Below are positions 13,989 to 23,157 of a stretch of DNA of 64,000 bases, piece by piece. Under the pieces are notes generated by a model that saw only the letters and a list, made by a program, of their open reading frames with translations, searched no databases and was not told where the DNA came from. The DNA is from Phycisphaerae bacterium (lineage in GTDB: Bacteria; Planctomycetota; Phycisphaerae; UBA1845; PWPN01), in NCBI GenBank assembly GCA_030372985.1, contig JAUCQB010000249.1, positions 1 to 64,000 of the forward strand. Direction: 5' to 3'. The position numbers and the translations under genes are program-made. The number at the start of each line of letters is the position of its first letter. Position 1 is the stretch's first letter.

Positions 13989-16900
13989 TCACTGGGGCGA
14001 GGGTTCATGCACGGCATTTCCGGCGACATCGACGAGTGGCCGACGTTTTTCCGGATGATGGTAGTACAGGAAGTTGGAGAGTCCCTCACTGCCGTGACAG
14101 GAACTGCACAAATTGGGAACGGTGTAAGGTCGCAACAACGCCTTCAGTCCGCGATATCCCTCGTCGCGTGTGGTTGACGCGTCGATGGCCGGCAGACCTG
14201 CTGACGGGGGTCGACCGTGCGGGAGATGGCAGGTCTGGCACGTCACCTGTCCCTCTTCGCCCAGGCGGCCGTGGTCGTCTGCCAGCGGGAGGAAGCCGGG
14301 CTGATCGCTCGCCGCCGCGTTCTGCATGGGGATCGCGGGGTGCAAGGTCACACGAACAAGCGTGGCGTGACCGCCGGTGCCGTGGCATCTCAGACAGAAC
14401 CTCATATCCGGCGATGGGTAGTCGAATACTCCGCCGGATTGTCCGGTTGCCAACAGGTCTGACGCGTCGCCATGTGCGGCATGGCAGGGGGTGCAGAATC
14501 GTGCCGAGCGGGGATCATTCGCAGCGGTCAGGTGCCGCTGCATGAACTCCTGGGAATGCATGGTGCGCTCGATCGGCCCGACGTTCTGATGGCATGTGAG
14601 ACAGGCCGCCGGCGACTTGTGTTCACCCTCACCCCGCACCAGGGCGGAGTCGGCGTACGAGTCGCCGTGCACATCGTGGCAACTGGCGCAGCTCACGAAG
14701 CCGTCCGACGATTGCCTGCACCGGTCATCGTAGAGCGGATAACTTGAATCGGTCGAGGTGACCTTCCCTGCGGTCGATGGGCCGCTCGGATGTTGAAGGG
14801 CGGGGGCGGCTTTGGCGAGGGCATGCGGCTCGCTCGCATGGCAGGCGAGGCACATTTCATCGGGCTTCTCCGGCTGCCTGGCGGTGGCCGACCAGAGCAG
14901 AGGCCCGGTCGTTCCGTGGATGCCATGGCAGAAGCCGCACTTGCCGGTCTGAGCGGGGCCGCGGTCGCGAGCGTTTCGCAAATCCGGGCGGCTCACGAAA
15001 TCGTGGTGGCCGGCCAGTCCGGCGGTGTGGCTCTGGTGGCACTCGCCGCAGATCTGATCGCTCTGATCGACCAGGAAGTAGCCGTGGTTTGTCAGATGCG
15101 GGTCATGGCAGGAAACGCAGACGAGCCGGCGGGAGGCGGCGGGTTGGGTGTTCGACAACGTGAAGAGCCTTTTTGACGAGGCACGATCTGGGGACATTTC
15201 CAGCGGGTGCCCGAACGGAAGGCCCGTGACCTTCTCCGCACATCGTCCGGCCTGATGACAGGTGGCACAGGTTCCCGCAACGTCGGCTGGCTGAGGGTCG
15301 GGACGCCGGGCGTACTGATGGAAACTGTGGCAGGCGCCGCAGGGTCCGCTCTGAGCGGGTGTCTGGCCAAGACGGTTGCGCTCCGTCGGTGCACTGTGAC
15401 GGAGATCGTGGGCTGAGTTTGCCATCTGCTGACGCTCCGGGTGGCAGCGGATGCACAAGCGGCTGTCAGTCAGGGTGTCGGCGAGCAGGTAACGATCCGT
15501 GACGCCATGGTGGATCTTGTGGCACGACAGACAGGTGAGCGTGTCGTTTGTCCCGATGCGCGTGCCCATGGCGGTGATTGCCTGGCGCTGAACGTCGTTC
15601 GAGAGAGGCGGGGTCTGTGGATGTTCGCGGGCGGCATCGGTTCGCCACAGGCCGGGCCGCAGCTTGGCATGGCAGCTCAGGCACAGCTCTCCTCCGCCGG
15701 CACCCAGCACCAGGAGATGATCCTGGCGCGAGCCGTGAGCCCTGTGGCAGACGCGACAGGTGAGCTCGCGGGGGTTGGGGCCCTGGCGTGCGCCGGCTTC
15801 GATGAGTTCGGCGGGAATGGCCCATGGCATGCCGCCTACGGGATGGGCTCCGGCGGCCGGCCCGCCGGTCTTGTCGACGTGGCACGCGCCACATAATTCG
15901 CCGCCGGTGTCGGTTCTTCGCAGGAAGATGGCTGTGGCCATGTCTCCGCTCTGGCCGGATGCATGGGCGGAGTGGCACGTTCGGCACGAGATTCGGCCAT
16001 TGACCAGCGGAAGGCCGTGGGGAGCTTTCATCGAGGCCGGCAGTTCCACGCCGGTTCGATGACCGTGCTCCTGCCAGACAAGGCGGCGCGAATCACCAAC
16101 GGAGCCGTCATGGCATGAGAGGCACATCTCCGGGCGGCTGACGGCCGGCTCCGCGGCGCCGTCCGGCGAAGGCATCATCAACGAAGCGGCGGTTCCTGGC
16201 GCCGAGGGTCGCATCCATTCGATATGGCAGACGGTGCACGACTTCGGCTGCCTGGGCGCCACTCGGGCGCGCCCCGGTCTTGGTGACACGCCGGCTTCGG
16301 TTTTCTCCGTGATCTGGAGTCGTCGGACCCGACCGGGCTGGACCTCAACAACGTAAAGCCGCCCCTGCCGGTCAAACGCCAGCCCTGCCGGGGTGTCAAA
16401 GCGCATCGGCCGGCCATCGGAGTCGCGCAGGACATCGATGAAGCGGCCGTTGCTGGAGAAAACCTGTATCACCCCGAGCAGGTTGTCGCTGATCCAGATT
16501 CTGTCCTGCGAGTCGCAGGCGATGCCCTTGGGCCGGTAGAGCTGGCCGAGATCGACGCCGTAAGTGCCGATGGTGCCGACCGGCTGCCCCTGGCTGTTGA
16601 GAATGCATACCCGTCCGTTGATGACATCAGTGATCAGCAGGTCCCGGCCCTGGTTGCGGGCGATCATGAACGGGTAGTGGAAGCGGCCGAGCGTGTCGCC
16701 TTGTCCGCCGATCGCTACGACCTGTCGCCCTTCTCGATCGAGGCGGACCAGTCGGTGACCGTCGTTGTCCACCACCCAGACGCCGTCGTCGTCGGCCGGC
16801 GGCAACATGTCTGTCGGGTCTGAGAGTGACCTGCCTTCTGTTGGGGGCACGGCGATCAGTCGATCCAGGCGGCCGTCACTGCCGCGAACGAGCAAACGGC

Positions 16901-17249
16901 CGTGGCCGGTATCGGCGATCCAAAGCCGATCCGCCGAGTCGGTTCTGATCCCGACCGGCCGGGAAAGCCGTTCTTCACCCACCTGCCGGACTACAGCGAT
17001 AAGCTGCCCCAGCGTGTTGAACACGACGATGCGGTCGTTGGCTCCGTCAGCCACGTACACGGCGCCGGCCGAGTCCACCGTCACCGCGGTGGGCAGCATC
17101 ATGGCCGTCTGCTCGCGCGGCGCGCGGAACTCGTCGATCTCGCCGGCGGTGAGAATGATCCGTGCCGATGTCGGCGAGACCGTCCCGAGGATCAGCATCC
17201 AGGCCGGCAACGCGCAACAGCAGCAAGACATTCTTGCCTTCAGTTCCAT
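13989..17249 (-). CDS. 20-heme c-type cytochrome fused to an NHL beta-propeller
   Basis: A 1,086-residue exported protein (hydrophobic leader ending near SPTSA). Residues ~40-310 form an NHL-type six-bladed propeller with repeated motifs such as LPTAVTVDSAGAVYVADGAN and LYRPKGIACDSQDRIWISDN. After a short linker the rest contains exactly 20 CXXCH heme-attachment motifs, from CTVCH near residue 335 to CSSCH near the C-terminus, many in doublecysteine NrfB-like 'SCHDPH / TCHxxHG' pairs. It is probably periplasmic or surface-located and may carry electrons over several nanometres, with the propeller as a docking or partner-binding module. It is divergently transcribed from the NapC-like gene, with ~180 bp between them. 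NHL plus 20 hemes in one chain is uncommon. Confidence 0.82.
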   Translation of the reverse strand: MELKARMSCCCCALPAWMLILGTVSPTSARIILTAGEIDEFRAPREQTAMMLPTAVTVDSAGAVYVADGANDRIVVFNTLGQLIAVVRQVGEERLSRPVGIRTDSADRLWIADTGHGRLLVRGSDGRLDRLIAVPPTEGRSLSDPTDMLPPADDDGVWVVDNDGHRLVRLDREGRQVVAIGGQGDTLGRFHYPFMIARNQGRDLLITDVINGRVCILNSQGQPVGTIGTYGVDLGQLYRPKGIACDSQDRIWISDNLLGVIQVFSSNGRFIDVLRDSDGRPMRFDTPAGLAFDRQGRLYVVEVQPGRVRRLQITEKTEAGVSPRPGRARVAPRQPKSCTVCHIEWMRPSAPGTAASLMMPSPDGAAEPAVSRPEMCLSCHDGSVGDSRRLVWQEHGHRTGVELPASMKAPHGLPLVNGRISCRTCHSAHASGQSGDMATAIFLRRTDTGGELCGACHVDKTGGPAAGAHPVGGMPWAIPAELIEAGARQGPNPRELTCRVCHRAHGSRQDHLLVLGAGGGELCLSCHAKLRPGLWRTDAAREHPQTPPLSNDVQRQAITAMGTRIGTNDTLTCLSCHKIHHGVTDRYLLADTLTDSRLCIRCHPERQQMANSAHDLRHSAPTERNRLGQTPAQSGPCGACHSFHQYARRPDPQPADVAGTCATCHQAGRCAEKVTGLPFGHPLEMSPDRASSKRLFTLSNTQPAASRRLVCVSCHDPHLTNHGYFLVDQSDQICGECHQSHTAGLAGHHDFVSRPDLRNARDRGPAQTGKCGFCHGIHGTTGPLLWSATARQPEKPDEMCLACHASEPHALAKAAPALQHPSGPSTAGKVTSTDSSYPLYDDRCRQSSDGFVSCASCHDVHGDSYADSALVRGEGEHKSPAACLTCHQNVGPIERTMHSQEFMQRHLTAANDPRSARFCTPCHAAHGDASDLLATGQSGGVFDYPSPDMRFCLRCHGTGGHATLVRVTLHPAIPMQNAAASDQPGFLPLADDHGRLGEEGQVTCQTCHLPHGRPPSAGLPAIDASTTRDEGYRGLKALLRPYTVPNLCSSCHGSEGLSNFLYYHHPEKRRPLVDVAGNAVHEPSPQ

Positions 17250-17428
17250 CGAAATCCCCGGTTATCATCGTACAGGTGGTTGCCCTGGTGGTTGGCCTTC
17301 GCCATAATGGCCGCCTCGACATCTCGCGCGACGTCGGTTGTGCAGAGTCGCAGGCCGCGGGCCGCCCCTCGACATGCCGATGGATGCGTCTTGCGTAAAC
17401 GCGATACGTTTTTCGGGAGGCAAACGGC
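17250..17428. promoter_or_regulatory. Divergent promoter region between two cytochrome genes
   Basis: The 179-bp gap separates the starts of two divergent genes (20-heme cytochrome leftward, NapC-like cytochrome rightward), so promoters for both directions must lie in it or overlap it. I do not see unambiguous promoter boxes or a clear operator palindrome. The + strand gene has a ribosome site (GGGAGG) about 8 bases before ATG 17429. Confidence 0.4.
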
Positions 17429-19222
17429 ATGACCGGTTCTGGACAGGCTTCCGGTGAAGGCGCTGACTCCAAGAAGTCGCAGGCGGCTGCGCCGGATCCG
17501 GCGAGGCTTTCCCGGTCGTCTCGCTGGAAACGGCGACTGAAGCGACTCGGCCTCGGCCTGGCTGTGGTTCTGGTGGTGATGGCCCTGGGGCTGGTGGCGG
17601 CCGAGTACTACACTGCCAGACCCGCCTTCTGCCGCTCCTGTCACATTATGGAACCCTACTATCAATCCTGGACGCGCGACATACACGGCTCGAAGCTCAC
17701 GGTTGCGTGCGTCGAATGCCATTACGCCCCGGGCGAGCATCACACGGTTCGAGCCAAGTTTCGGGGGCTTTCGCAGGCGGCGAGCTACTTCAGCGGCCGC
17801 TCCGGCACCAGTCGGCCGCGCGCCCACGTCAGCGACGCGAGCTGCCTGACTTCCGAGTGCCACGGCACCGGCGACTACATGGACAAGGCGCTGGTCGTGG
17901 GTGAGCCGAGAGCTGAGACGCGACTCGTCGACGGTCGTGAGATCGAGGTCGCGCGCGTGCCCACGGTGCGTTTCGAGCACAGCAAGCATTTGCGGGTGGC
18001 CGGGCGGCTTGAAGAGACGTTGAAAGCACTTGCGCAGACCGCCGCAAGGCTGAAAACCGCCCTGGGGGAGGGCGGAACCTATGTCGAGCTTGCCCGAGCG
18101 GCGGTCTCGGTTGATCCGTCCAGTGAGCGCGACGCGCGAATCCGCGAGAGGGTCAGGCAGATCGGCTCCGCCGCCGTCGAGGCCGACGCCCTGGCTTTGG
18201 GACGGCTCGAGCACCTCAAGACCCGTCTGGAGCAGCTCAACGCCCTGACGTGTGCCGCCTGTCATGCTTACGATGCGTCGGGGAAGCGACATCAGGCCGT
18301 CGATCGACAGGCTTGTTTCACCTGTCATTTCAGCCACGAAGCTTTCAATCGGGAAACCGGCGAGTGCCTGCGATGTCACGAGGCCCCGACGCGGCAAATC
18401 GTCGTTCATGCGCCAACCACCAGCCAGCCTTCGGCCGTCATGATGGATCACCAGGAAATCGTGCGTCGCAACATCGATTGTTCGAGCTGCCACGCGGACG
18501 TGGTGAAAGGTCAGGGCGAGGTGACGATCCGCGAATGCTCGCACTGCCATGACCAGGAACGGTACACGGCCGAGTTCGCCGAGCGGACCACCCGTCAGGT
18601 TGAAGAGTACCATCGGGTCCACGTGGCCGCTCAGCACGCACGATGCGGCGACTGCCACGCGGTGGTCCGGCACGAGCTGGCGGCGCCGGTCCTGACGGCG
18701 TCGCACGAAGGCTTCCTGCAAGTGGTGCTCGAGAATTGCCAGCATTGCCACCCCAACCATCATCACGAGCAGGTTCAACTCCTGGCCGGTATCGGCGGCG
18801 AGGGGGCGACGATCGCCATGCCCAACGCCATGTTCGGCTCGCGAATCAACTGCCGTGCCTGCCACACGGAGCCCGGATCGGACCTCAAGGGAACCCAGTT
18901 GATCAAGGCCACGGCCTCCGCTTGTGTCGCCTGCCACAGCGAACAATACCGTTCGACGCTGGATCAGTGGATCCACGAAATCGCCGCCCGGCTGAAGGAG
19001 TGCGACGATTCGGTGAAGGACCTGGACAAGCGAATCGAGCAGGCCCGATCGCAAGGGCGGGATGTTCCTTCCCGCGTCCCGGCACTCGTCGCACAGGCGC
19101 GTGCCAACGTGCAATTCCTGCAGGCGGGCAACGGCATTCACAACAGAAACTACGCATTGGTTCTCCTGGACATCAGCGAGGCAAGCCTTCAGGAGGCCGC
19201 CAGGCTTCTACCGGCACCGTGA
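17429..19222 (+). CDS. NapC/NirT-type membrane-anchored multiheme cytochrome (11-12 hemes)
   Basis: A 597-residue protein. A basic N-terminus is followed by one transmembrane helix (residues ~37-58, LGLAVVLVVMALGLVAAEYY). Directly after comes FCRSCHIMEPYYQSW, which closely resembles the first heme site of NapC/NirT quinol dehydrogenases. It has 11 CXXCH motifs plus one CX4CH (CLTSECH), and two helical coiled segments (residues ~185-265 and ~510-560). NapC-type proteins oxidise quinol in the inner membrane and pass electrons to periplasmic partners; this version is extended with extra hemes, so it could act as an entry point for the electron-transfer island. It is convergent with the 19226-20359 gene. 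Confidence 0.8.
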   Translation: MTGSGQASGEGADSKKSQAAAPDPARLSRSSRWKRRLKRLGLGLAVVLVVMALGLVAAEYYTARPAFCRSCHIMEPYYQSWTRDIHGSKLTVACVECHYAPGEHHTVRAKFRGLSQAASYFSGRSGTSRPRAHVSDASCLTSECHGTGDYMDKALVVGEPRAETRLVDGREIEVARVPTVRFEHSKHLRVAGRLEETLKALAQTAARLKTALGEGGTYVELARAAVSVDPSSERDARIRERVRQIGSAAVEADALALGRLEHLKTRLEQLNALTCAACHAYDASGKRHQAVDRQACFTCHFSHEAFNRETGECLRCHEAPTRQIVVHAPTTSQPSAVMMDHQEIVRRNIDCSSCHADVVKGQGEVTIRECSHCHDQERYTAEFAERTTRQVEEYHRVHVAAQHARCGDCHAVVRHELAAPVLTASHEGFLQVVLENCQHCHPNHHHEQVQLLAGIGGEGATIAMPNAMFGSRINCRACHTEPGSDLKGTQLIKATASACVACHSEQYRSTLDQWIHEIAARLKECDDSVKDLDKRIEQARSQGRDVPSRVPALVAQARANVQFLQAGNGIHNRNYALVLLDISEASLQEAARLLPAP

Positions 19223-19225
19223 TGG

Positions 19226-20359
19226 TCACGGTCCGGCTTGGGTTGTCGCCGGCCGCGCCGGTCCCCGTTCGAGCAGCGTGGGCCAGTGGAACGGCTGGCC
19301 CTGCCGAATACGCTCGATCATGCTTGCGGTTGTCAGGCTCTCCAACGCCTGTTGTCGGCTCGGCGGATATCCCATGGCCTGGTAATCGATGCGACCAGGC
19401 CTGGTGCCGTGACATTGTTCACAGGCCGCCGGTTTCGGCAGAACGTTCTCGTGCATGCGCCTGAGCAGATCCTCGCGTTGCCGGCTGTCGGGGGCTGCGG
19501 CGACGAAGCCGGCCGTCCATTCCCTCATTTGCCTGTTCGCGAGTCGACGTTCGCCGGCAGCCACATCGAGATCGAGCCTGGCCCGGTATTCGCCGCGCAG
19601 ATGATTGGGCAGTTCCATCGTCAACTGCTCGAGCGTCTGTCGCCAGACGGGGCTGCCGGGATCCGAGGTCTCCAGCTCCACAAGCAGGTACTCGAGCAAG
19701 GGATCCGGCCCGGCGATCTCCACGGTTTCGCGCAGCGGACCGACGATGGCTGCGTGTCCGGCCGCCGGGTCGCTCCTGATCCGCTCGTCGTTCAACTCAA
19801 GGTACCGCATGAGTCGCAGAACGGCAGGATGCTGATTCTGCGGCTCGCCGGTCGTGGCGGCAAGCCAGATTGTCTTGGCACTGCCAACCAGGTGCGCGTC
19901 GTGACACATTCGGCAGGTCAGGAAAGTGGTGTGAAAGTTGGCGAAGGCCCGCGTTTCCTTCTGACGGTTGTGAGGCAGAGGCTGATGACAGGCGGCGGCG
20001 GTGCACGTGTTGTTCGGGTCGGGCTGGAACCAGCGGTCCACTCCGTGGTAATGACCCGGCGGAGGCGGGGTTTCCGCTGTGACCTCGGCAATCGCACGGT
20101 CTCTCCTGAGCGTGCCGACGTCGAGGCTTGTTTGAAGCCCGCGGTATCGTTCCGGAAGGACGGATGGCGAGAAGACCGAGCGAGTCAGGTACGCAAAGGC
20201 CGTGTATCCGGCCCACAGGATCACCAGCAGCATCAACAGGGCGTAAAGCCGGACGATCAGAGAGCCCGACGCGCCCAGCAGTCGGCGCAGGAGGCCGCGA
20301 CGGCCCGATGACTTCGGGGCGGGCGGTGTCGGGGCCGGCGGCAAAGCGGTCTCAGTCAT
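19226..20359 (-). CDS. Membrane-anchored triheme-type cytochrome
   Basis: A 377-residue protein with a Pro-rich cytoplasmic start, one transmembrane helix (residues ~33-58, LIVRLYALLMLLVILWAGY) and a periplasmic part with three potential heme sites: a CX4CH (CTAAACH), CRMCH and CEQCH. The middle ~130 residues between the second and third site are helical. It overlaps the CbcL-like gene upstream by 8 bp, so it is probably part of the same inner-membrane complex. Only a few families of short cytochromes use CX4CH; the repeated use of this variant in this island suggests a matching heme lyase in the organism. Homologues are not known to me. Confidence 0.72.
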   Translation of the reverse strand: MTETALPPAPTPPAPKSSGRRGLLRRLLGASGSLIVRLYALLMLLVILWAGYTAFAYLTRSVFSPSVLPERYRGLQTSLDVGTLRRDRAIAEVTAETPPPPGHYHGVDRWFQPDPNNTCTAAACHQPLPHNRQKETRAFANFHTTFLTCRMCHDAHLVGSAKTIWLAATTGEPQNQHPAVLRLMRYLELNDERIRSDPAAGHAAIVGPLRETVEIAGPDPLLEYLLVELETSDPGSPVWRQTLEQLTMELPNHLRGEYRARLDLDVAAGERRLANRQMREWTAGFVAAAPDSRQREDLLRRMHENVLPKPAACEQCHGTRPGRIDYQAMGYPPSRQQALESLTTASMIERIRQGQPFHWPTLLERGPARPATTQAGP

Positions 20360-22193
20360 GGTGCACCTCCTCGGTCACGGAAACGCCCGCCTGCCGGGCA
20401 ACCCGCTCGAGCATGCCGGAATGGGCCTCGGCGTACTCCTCGATCGGCGTATCCCCCGTGAACATGGCCGGCGAAACGGGAAAGACCGGCGGCGCGAACG
20501 TCACACCGATGATGTGGATGATGCCGACGTGAAGGAGAGCGAGAAAAGCCTCGAACGTGTGGACCAGCAACGCGACGGTCAACACGCGACCGGTCAGATG
20601 CTCGGTGGTCCAGTCGTTGAACCACATCAGCAGGCCGGTGATGCCGAGCAGCACCGTCCCCCAGAACACGCCGAAGTACTCAAACTTCTCTTCGGCGCTG
20701 AACCGGTCGGCGTCCGGCCGCGTCTTGCGCAGAAACAGCAGGTGCAACAGCAGATGCCCCAGTTGTCGGGCGTCGCGAAGATTCATCACCATGGGCAAGT
20801 CGAGGAAAACACGGATCCAGCCCTTGCCCATCGCCTTGCTTTCGCGGCGGATAAACACCGCCACGTAGAGCAGGTGGTAGACCAGGCCCAGAAGCAGCGC
20901 GAGGCCGACGTAGCGGTGGAGGAATCGGCACACGGTGAGCCCGCCGAGCAGGTCCACCAGCCACCTGGCCCACATTCGATCCGCGAACTTGATGGGGAAA
21001 CCGGTCAGGACCAGGGTGGTGAAGCATATCACCAGGATCCAGTGTTGAAACCGCTGGTGTACGGTGAATCGCCGCAAGGCCGTGCGTCCGGCGGGTGTCG
21101 CCATCAGTTGTTCGGCGAGACGTCGTCGCTGATGGTGTCTGGGATCGTGCCGTCCGATGACGATCTGCAGCAGTTCAAGGCTTTGCAGGATGACCGACGG
21201 GCCGAACGTGAACACGATCAGGGCCACGAACAGCGCCCCGATGAAATACTCGATGCCCCGGCTGGTGGCCAGATCGAGGTGAACAGCCGCCGTGGTGACG
21301 CGTGCGCCGGCGGCGGGGTGGCAGGCGGCGCTGCGGCAGGTGTCGGCCAGACGCGACGGATGTGTCGGTGAATCGGGTTCCCGCTCGCTTTGCATCAGGT
21401 GAACGTTCTGCACCCGGTCGGTGTGGCAATCCAGGCACCCGGCCGTGCCAGTGCTGCCCAGTTGCAGTGCCTTGCCGTGAAAACTGGTCAGGTAACTGGC
21501 CACCGCGTCCGGAAGCTCGAATTCCTGTCGTATCTTCCGATTGCTGTGGCACAGCGCACAGCCCCTGGCGGTGTCGCCGCGGCTGCGTGCCGGCCGGCTT
21601 CGGGCGTGGACGTGCCAGTAGGCAAACGGGAGATCGACCGGCAATTGCTCATCATGGCAGACCTCGCATCGAGCGACGGGGGCGGCGTGGACGACCCACG
21701 AAGCCTTGTCCCACAGGAACGTCGGCTCTTCATGACACAGCAGGCAGCGAGCCTGGCCGTCGCGAAGGGGTGCTCCCAGCAGGATGTTCGACCGGTCGAG
21801 CACCTCCCGGTTGTGGACCGAGGCCTCGAGCATCCCCGCAATGCCGTCATGTGCGAAGCGGATCTCGATGTTCAGCGGGCTGCTCAAATGGCACTGGTTC
21901 GTGCAACTGACCGGCGTCACGGGCTGGTGCGGTATGACGCCGACCTGCGTGCGATCGTGGCAGTCGGTGCATCGCAGCCTGGCGTGCGGTCCGAGCGTGC
22001 GGTCGCAGTAGTTGGGATCCACGTAGTACAGGGCGATGCTCTTGCCGTCGTCCGTGATTCTGGCCAGGCCGCGATAGCGATGGCAGCTCAGGCAGTTCTC
22101 GGGGTCCGCGGCCGGCGCTCCCCGCGACAGCGCCCCGATCAATACGGGGATCAGAATCAAGCTCGATCCGCAGCTTCTATTCATGGCAGGCAT
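20352..22193 (-). CDS. CbcL-like fusion of multiheme cytochrome c and cytochrome b
   Basis: A 613-residue protein. After a signal peptide come six CXXCH sites plus a CX3CH (CTNQCH) and a CX4CH (CRSAACH). The C-terminal ~300 residues contain several transmembrane helices with histidines placed as in the HydC/FdnI-type diheme cytochrome b (for example VHQRFQHWILVICF, FLHRYVGLALLLGL and HTFEAFLALLHVGII). The same architecture, periplasmic multiheme c plus membrane cytochrome b, is that of CbcL in Geobacter, an inner-membrane quinol oxidoreductase for low-potential extracellular electron acceptors. I infer a similar job here. It overlaps neighbours by 8 and 17 bp. Heme-binding histidines of the b domain were placed by eye. 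Confidence 0.78.
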   Translation of the reverse strand: MPAMNRSCGSSLILIPVLIGALSRGAPAADPENCLSCHRYRGLARITDDGKSIALYYVDPNYCDRTLGPHARLRCTDCHDRTQVGVIPHQPVTPVSCTNQCHLSSPLNIEIRFAHDGIAGMLEASVHNREVLDRSNILLGAPLRDGQARCLLCHEEPTFLWDKASWVVHAAPVARCEVCHDEQLPVDLPFAYWHVHARSRPARSRGDTARGCALCHSNRKIRQEFELPDAVASYLTSFHGKALQLGSTGTAGCLDCHTDRVQNVHLMQSEREPDSPTHPSRLADTCRSAACHPAAGARVTTAAVHLDLATSRGIEYFIGALFVALIVFTFGPSVILQSLELLQIVIGRHDPRHHQRRRLAEQLMATPAGRTALRRFTVHQRFQHWILVICFTTLVLTGFPIKFADRMWARWLVDLLGGLTVCRFLHRYVGLALLLGLVYHLLYVAVFIRRESKAMGKGWIRVFLDLPMVMNLRDARQLGHLLLHLLFLRKTRPDADRFSAEEKFEYFGVFWGTVLLGITGLLMWFNDWTTEHLTGRVLTVALLVHTFEAFLALLHVGIIHIIGVTFAPPVFPVSPAMFTGDTPIEEYAEAHSGMLERVARQAGVSVTEEVHHD

Positions 22194-23157
22194 AACAGAG
22201 ATCCTTGTTCAAACCTCGCAACCGCGCGTGTGGCTTTTCCCGGTCGAGCGGGATCGCGCCGTCGGCGAGCACGCTCCATTCAGCAAAGGTCCCTTCCTGA
22301 TGCGGATTGTGGCAGGTGGTGCACACAATCCGCCGCTCGTTCTCCAGAGGCAAGCGGGTCAGTTCCCCCCCCGCGGGCCGGCTCTGCGGGAGTAGCGGAC
22401 GAGCTGCCCACAGGACAGGTTCGAGAGCCAGCATTCTGCTCCGCATCGGTTCCGCAACCTCATGGCCGATATGACCGGGCTCGAAGTAGTCGACGTGACG
22501 GGTATGACAGGAGGCGCACAAGGATATGCCGTCGGCTCGGAGCAGAGGTGTGCCGGTTCGCAAGGAAGGGCCGTCGAGCCGGAATGACGGCGCGTGGCAG
22601 AACCGGCAGGCATCAGGATTCTGGCGTCCCGCGGCGTCGAGCATGACGTGAGCGTTATGCCGACCCTCGCCGGGCCGAAAAGCGTCGACATGGCATTCCG
22701 CGCAGAAGGCCATCGGTCCTTGTCCGGACACCGGCCGTAAGAAGGAGGCGTTCAGCGTCGGGCGCGGCAGAGGATGGTCGCACGCCAGGCGAATATCGTG
22801 ACAGGTAACACAGCTCAGAGCACCCCCCGGAGCAGGCCAGTGGTCGGGACGGCGCACCTGTTGGCTCGCGAAAAGCCGACCCACGGGATGCACGTCACGG
22901 GCGGCCTGCGTGCCGTCATGGCATTGCCAGCAAAGCTCGTTGATCTTCTTGGGGTCCACCGGCAGGACCCGGTTCTCCTGGAGCTTGTGGCAGTGTCGGC
23001 AGCCGTCGCCCGACCAGTGAGGATTGACCGCACGACCGGCGGGCCGGCTGGCCGCGGGAGCGGTGGACGTCGGCTGGGCCGAGGAGGCCGGAATCACACC
23101 CGCAACTGCGGCCGCGAGCGCGACCATGAGCAGAATGTGGCAGGGCTCATCGCGCAT
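22177..23157 (-). CDS. Periplasmic octaheme-type cytochrome c
   Basis: A 326-residue exported protein, starting at the ATG at 23157 because the preceding in-frame residues lack signal-peptide character while MRDEPCHILLMVALAAAVAG is a good leader. Eight CXXCH motifs are spread evenly from CRHCH to CYACHE at the very C-terminus. No membrane segment. It overlaps the CbcL-like gene by 17 bp and the beta-propeller gene by 11 bp, so it is presumably co-expressed. A plausible role is a soluble periplasmic shuttle between the inner-membrane quinol oxidase and the outer-membrane exit. Confidence 0.8.
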   Translation of the reverse strand: MRDEPCHILLMVALAAAVAGVIPASSAQPTSTAPAASRPAGRAVNPHWSGDGCRHCHKLQENRVLPVDPKKINELCWQCHDGTQAARDVHPVGRLFASQQVRRPDHWPAPGGALSCVTCHDIRLACDHPLPRPTLNASFLRPVSGQGPMAFCAECHVDAFRPGEGRHNAHVMLDAAGRQNPDACRFCHAPSFRLDGPSLRTGTPLLRADGISLCASCHTRHVDYFEPGHIGHEVAEPMRSRMLALEPVLWAARPLLPQSRPAGGELTRLPLENERRIVCTTCHNPHQEGTFAEWSVLADGAIPLDREKPHARLRGLNKDLCYACHE

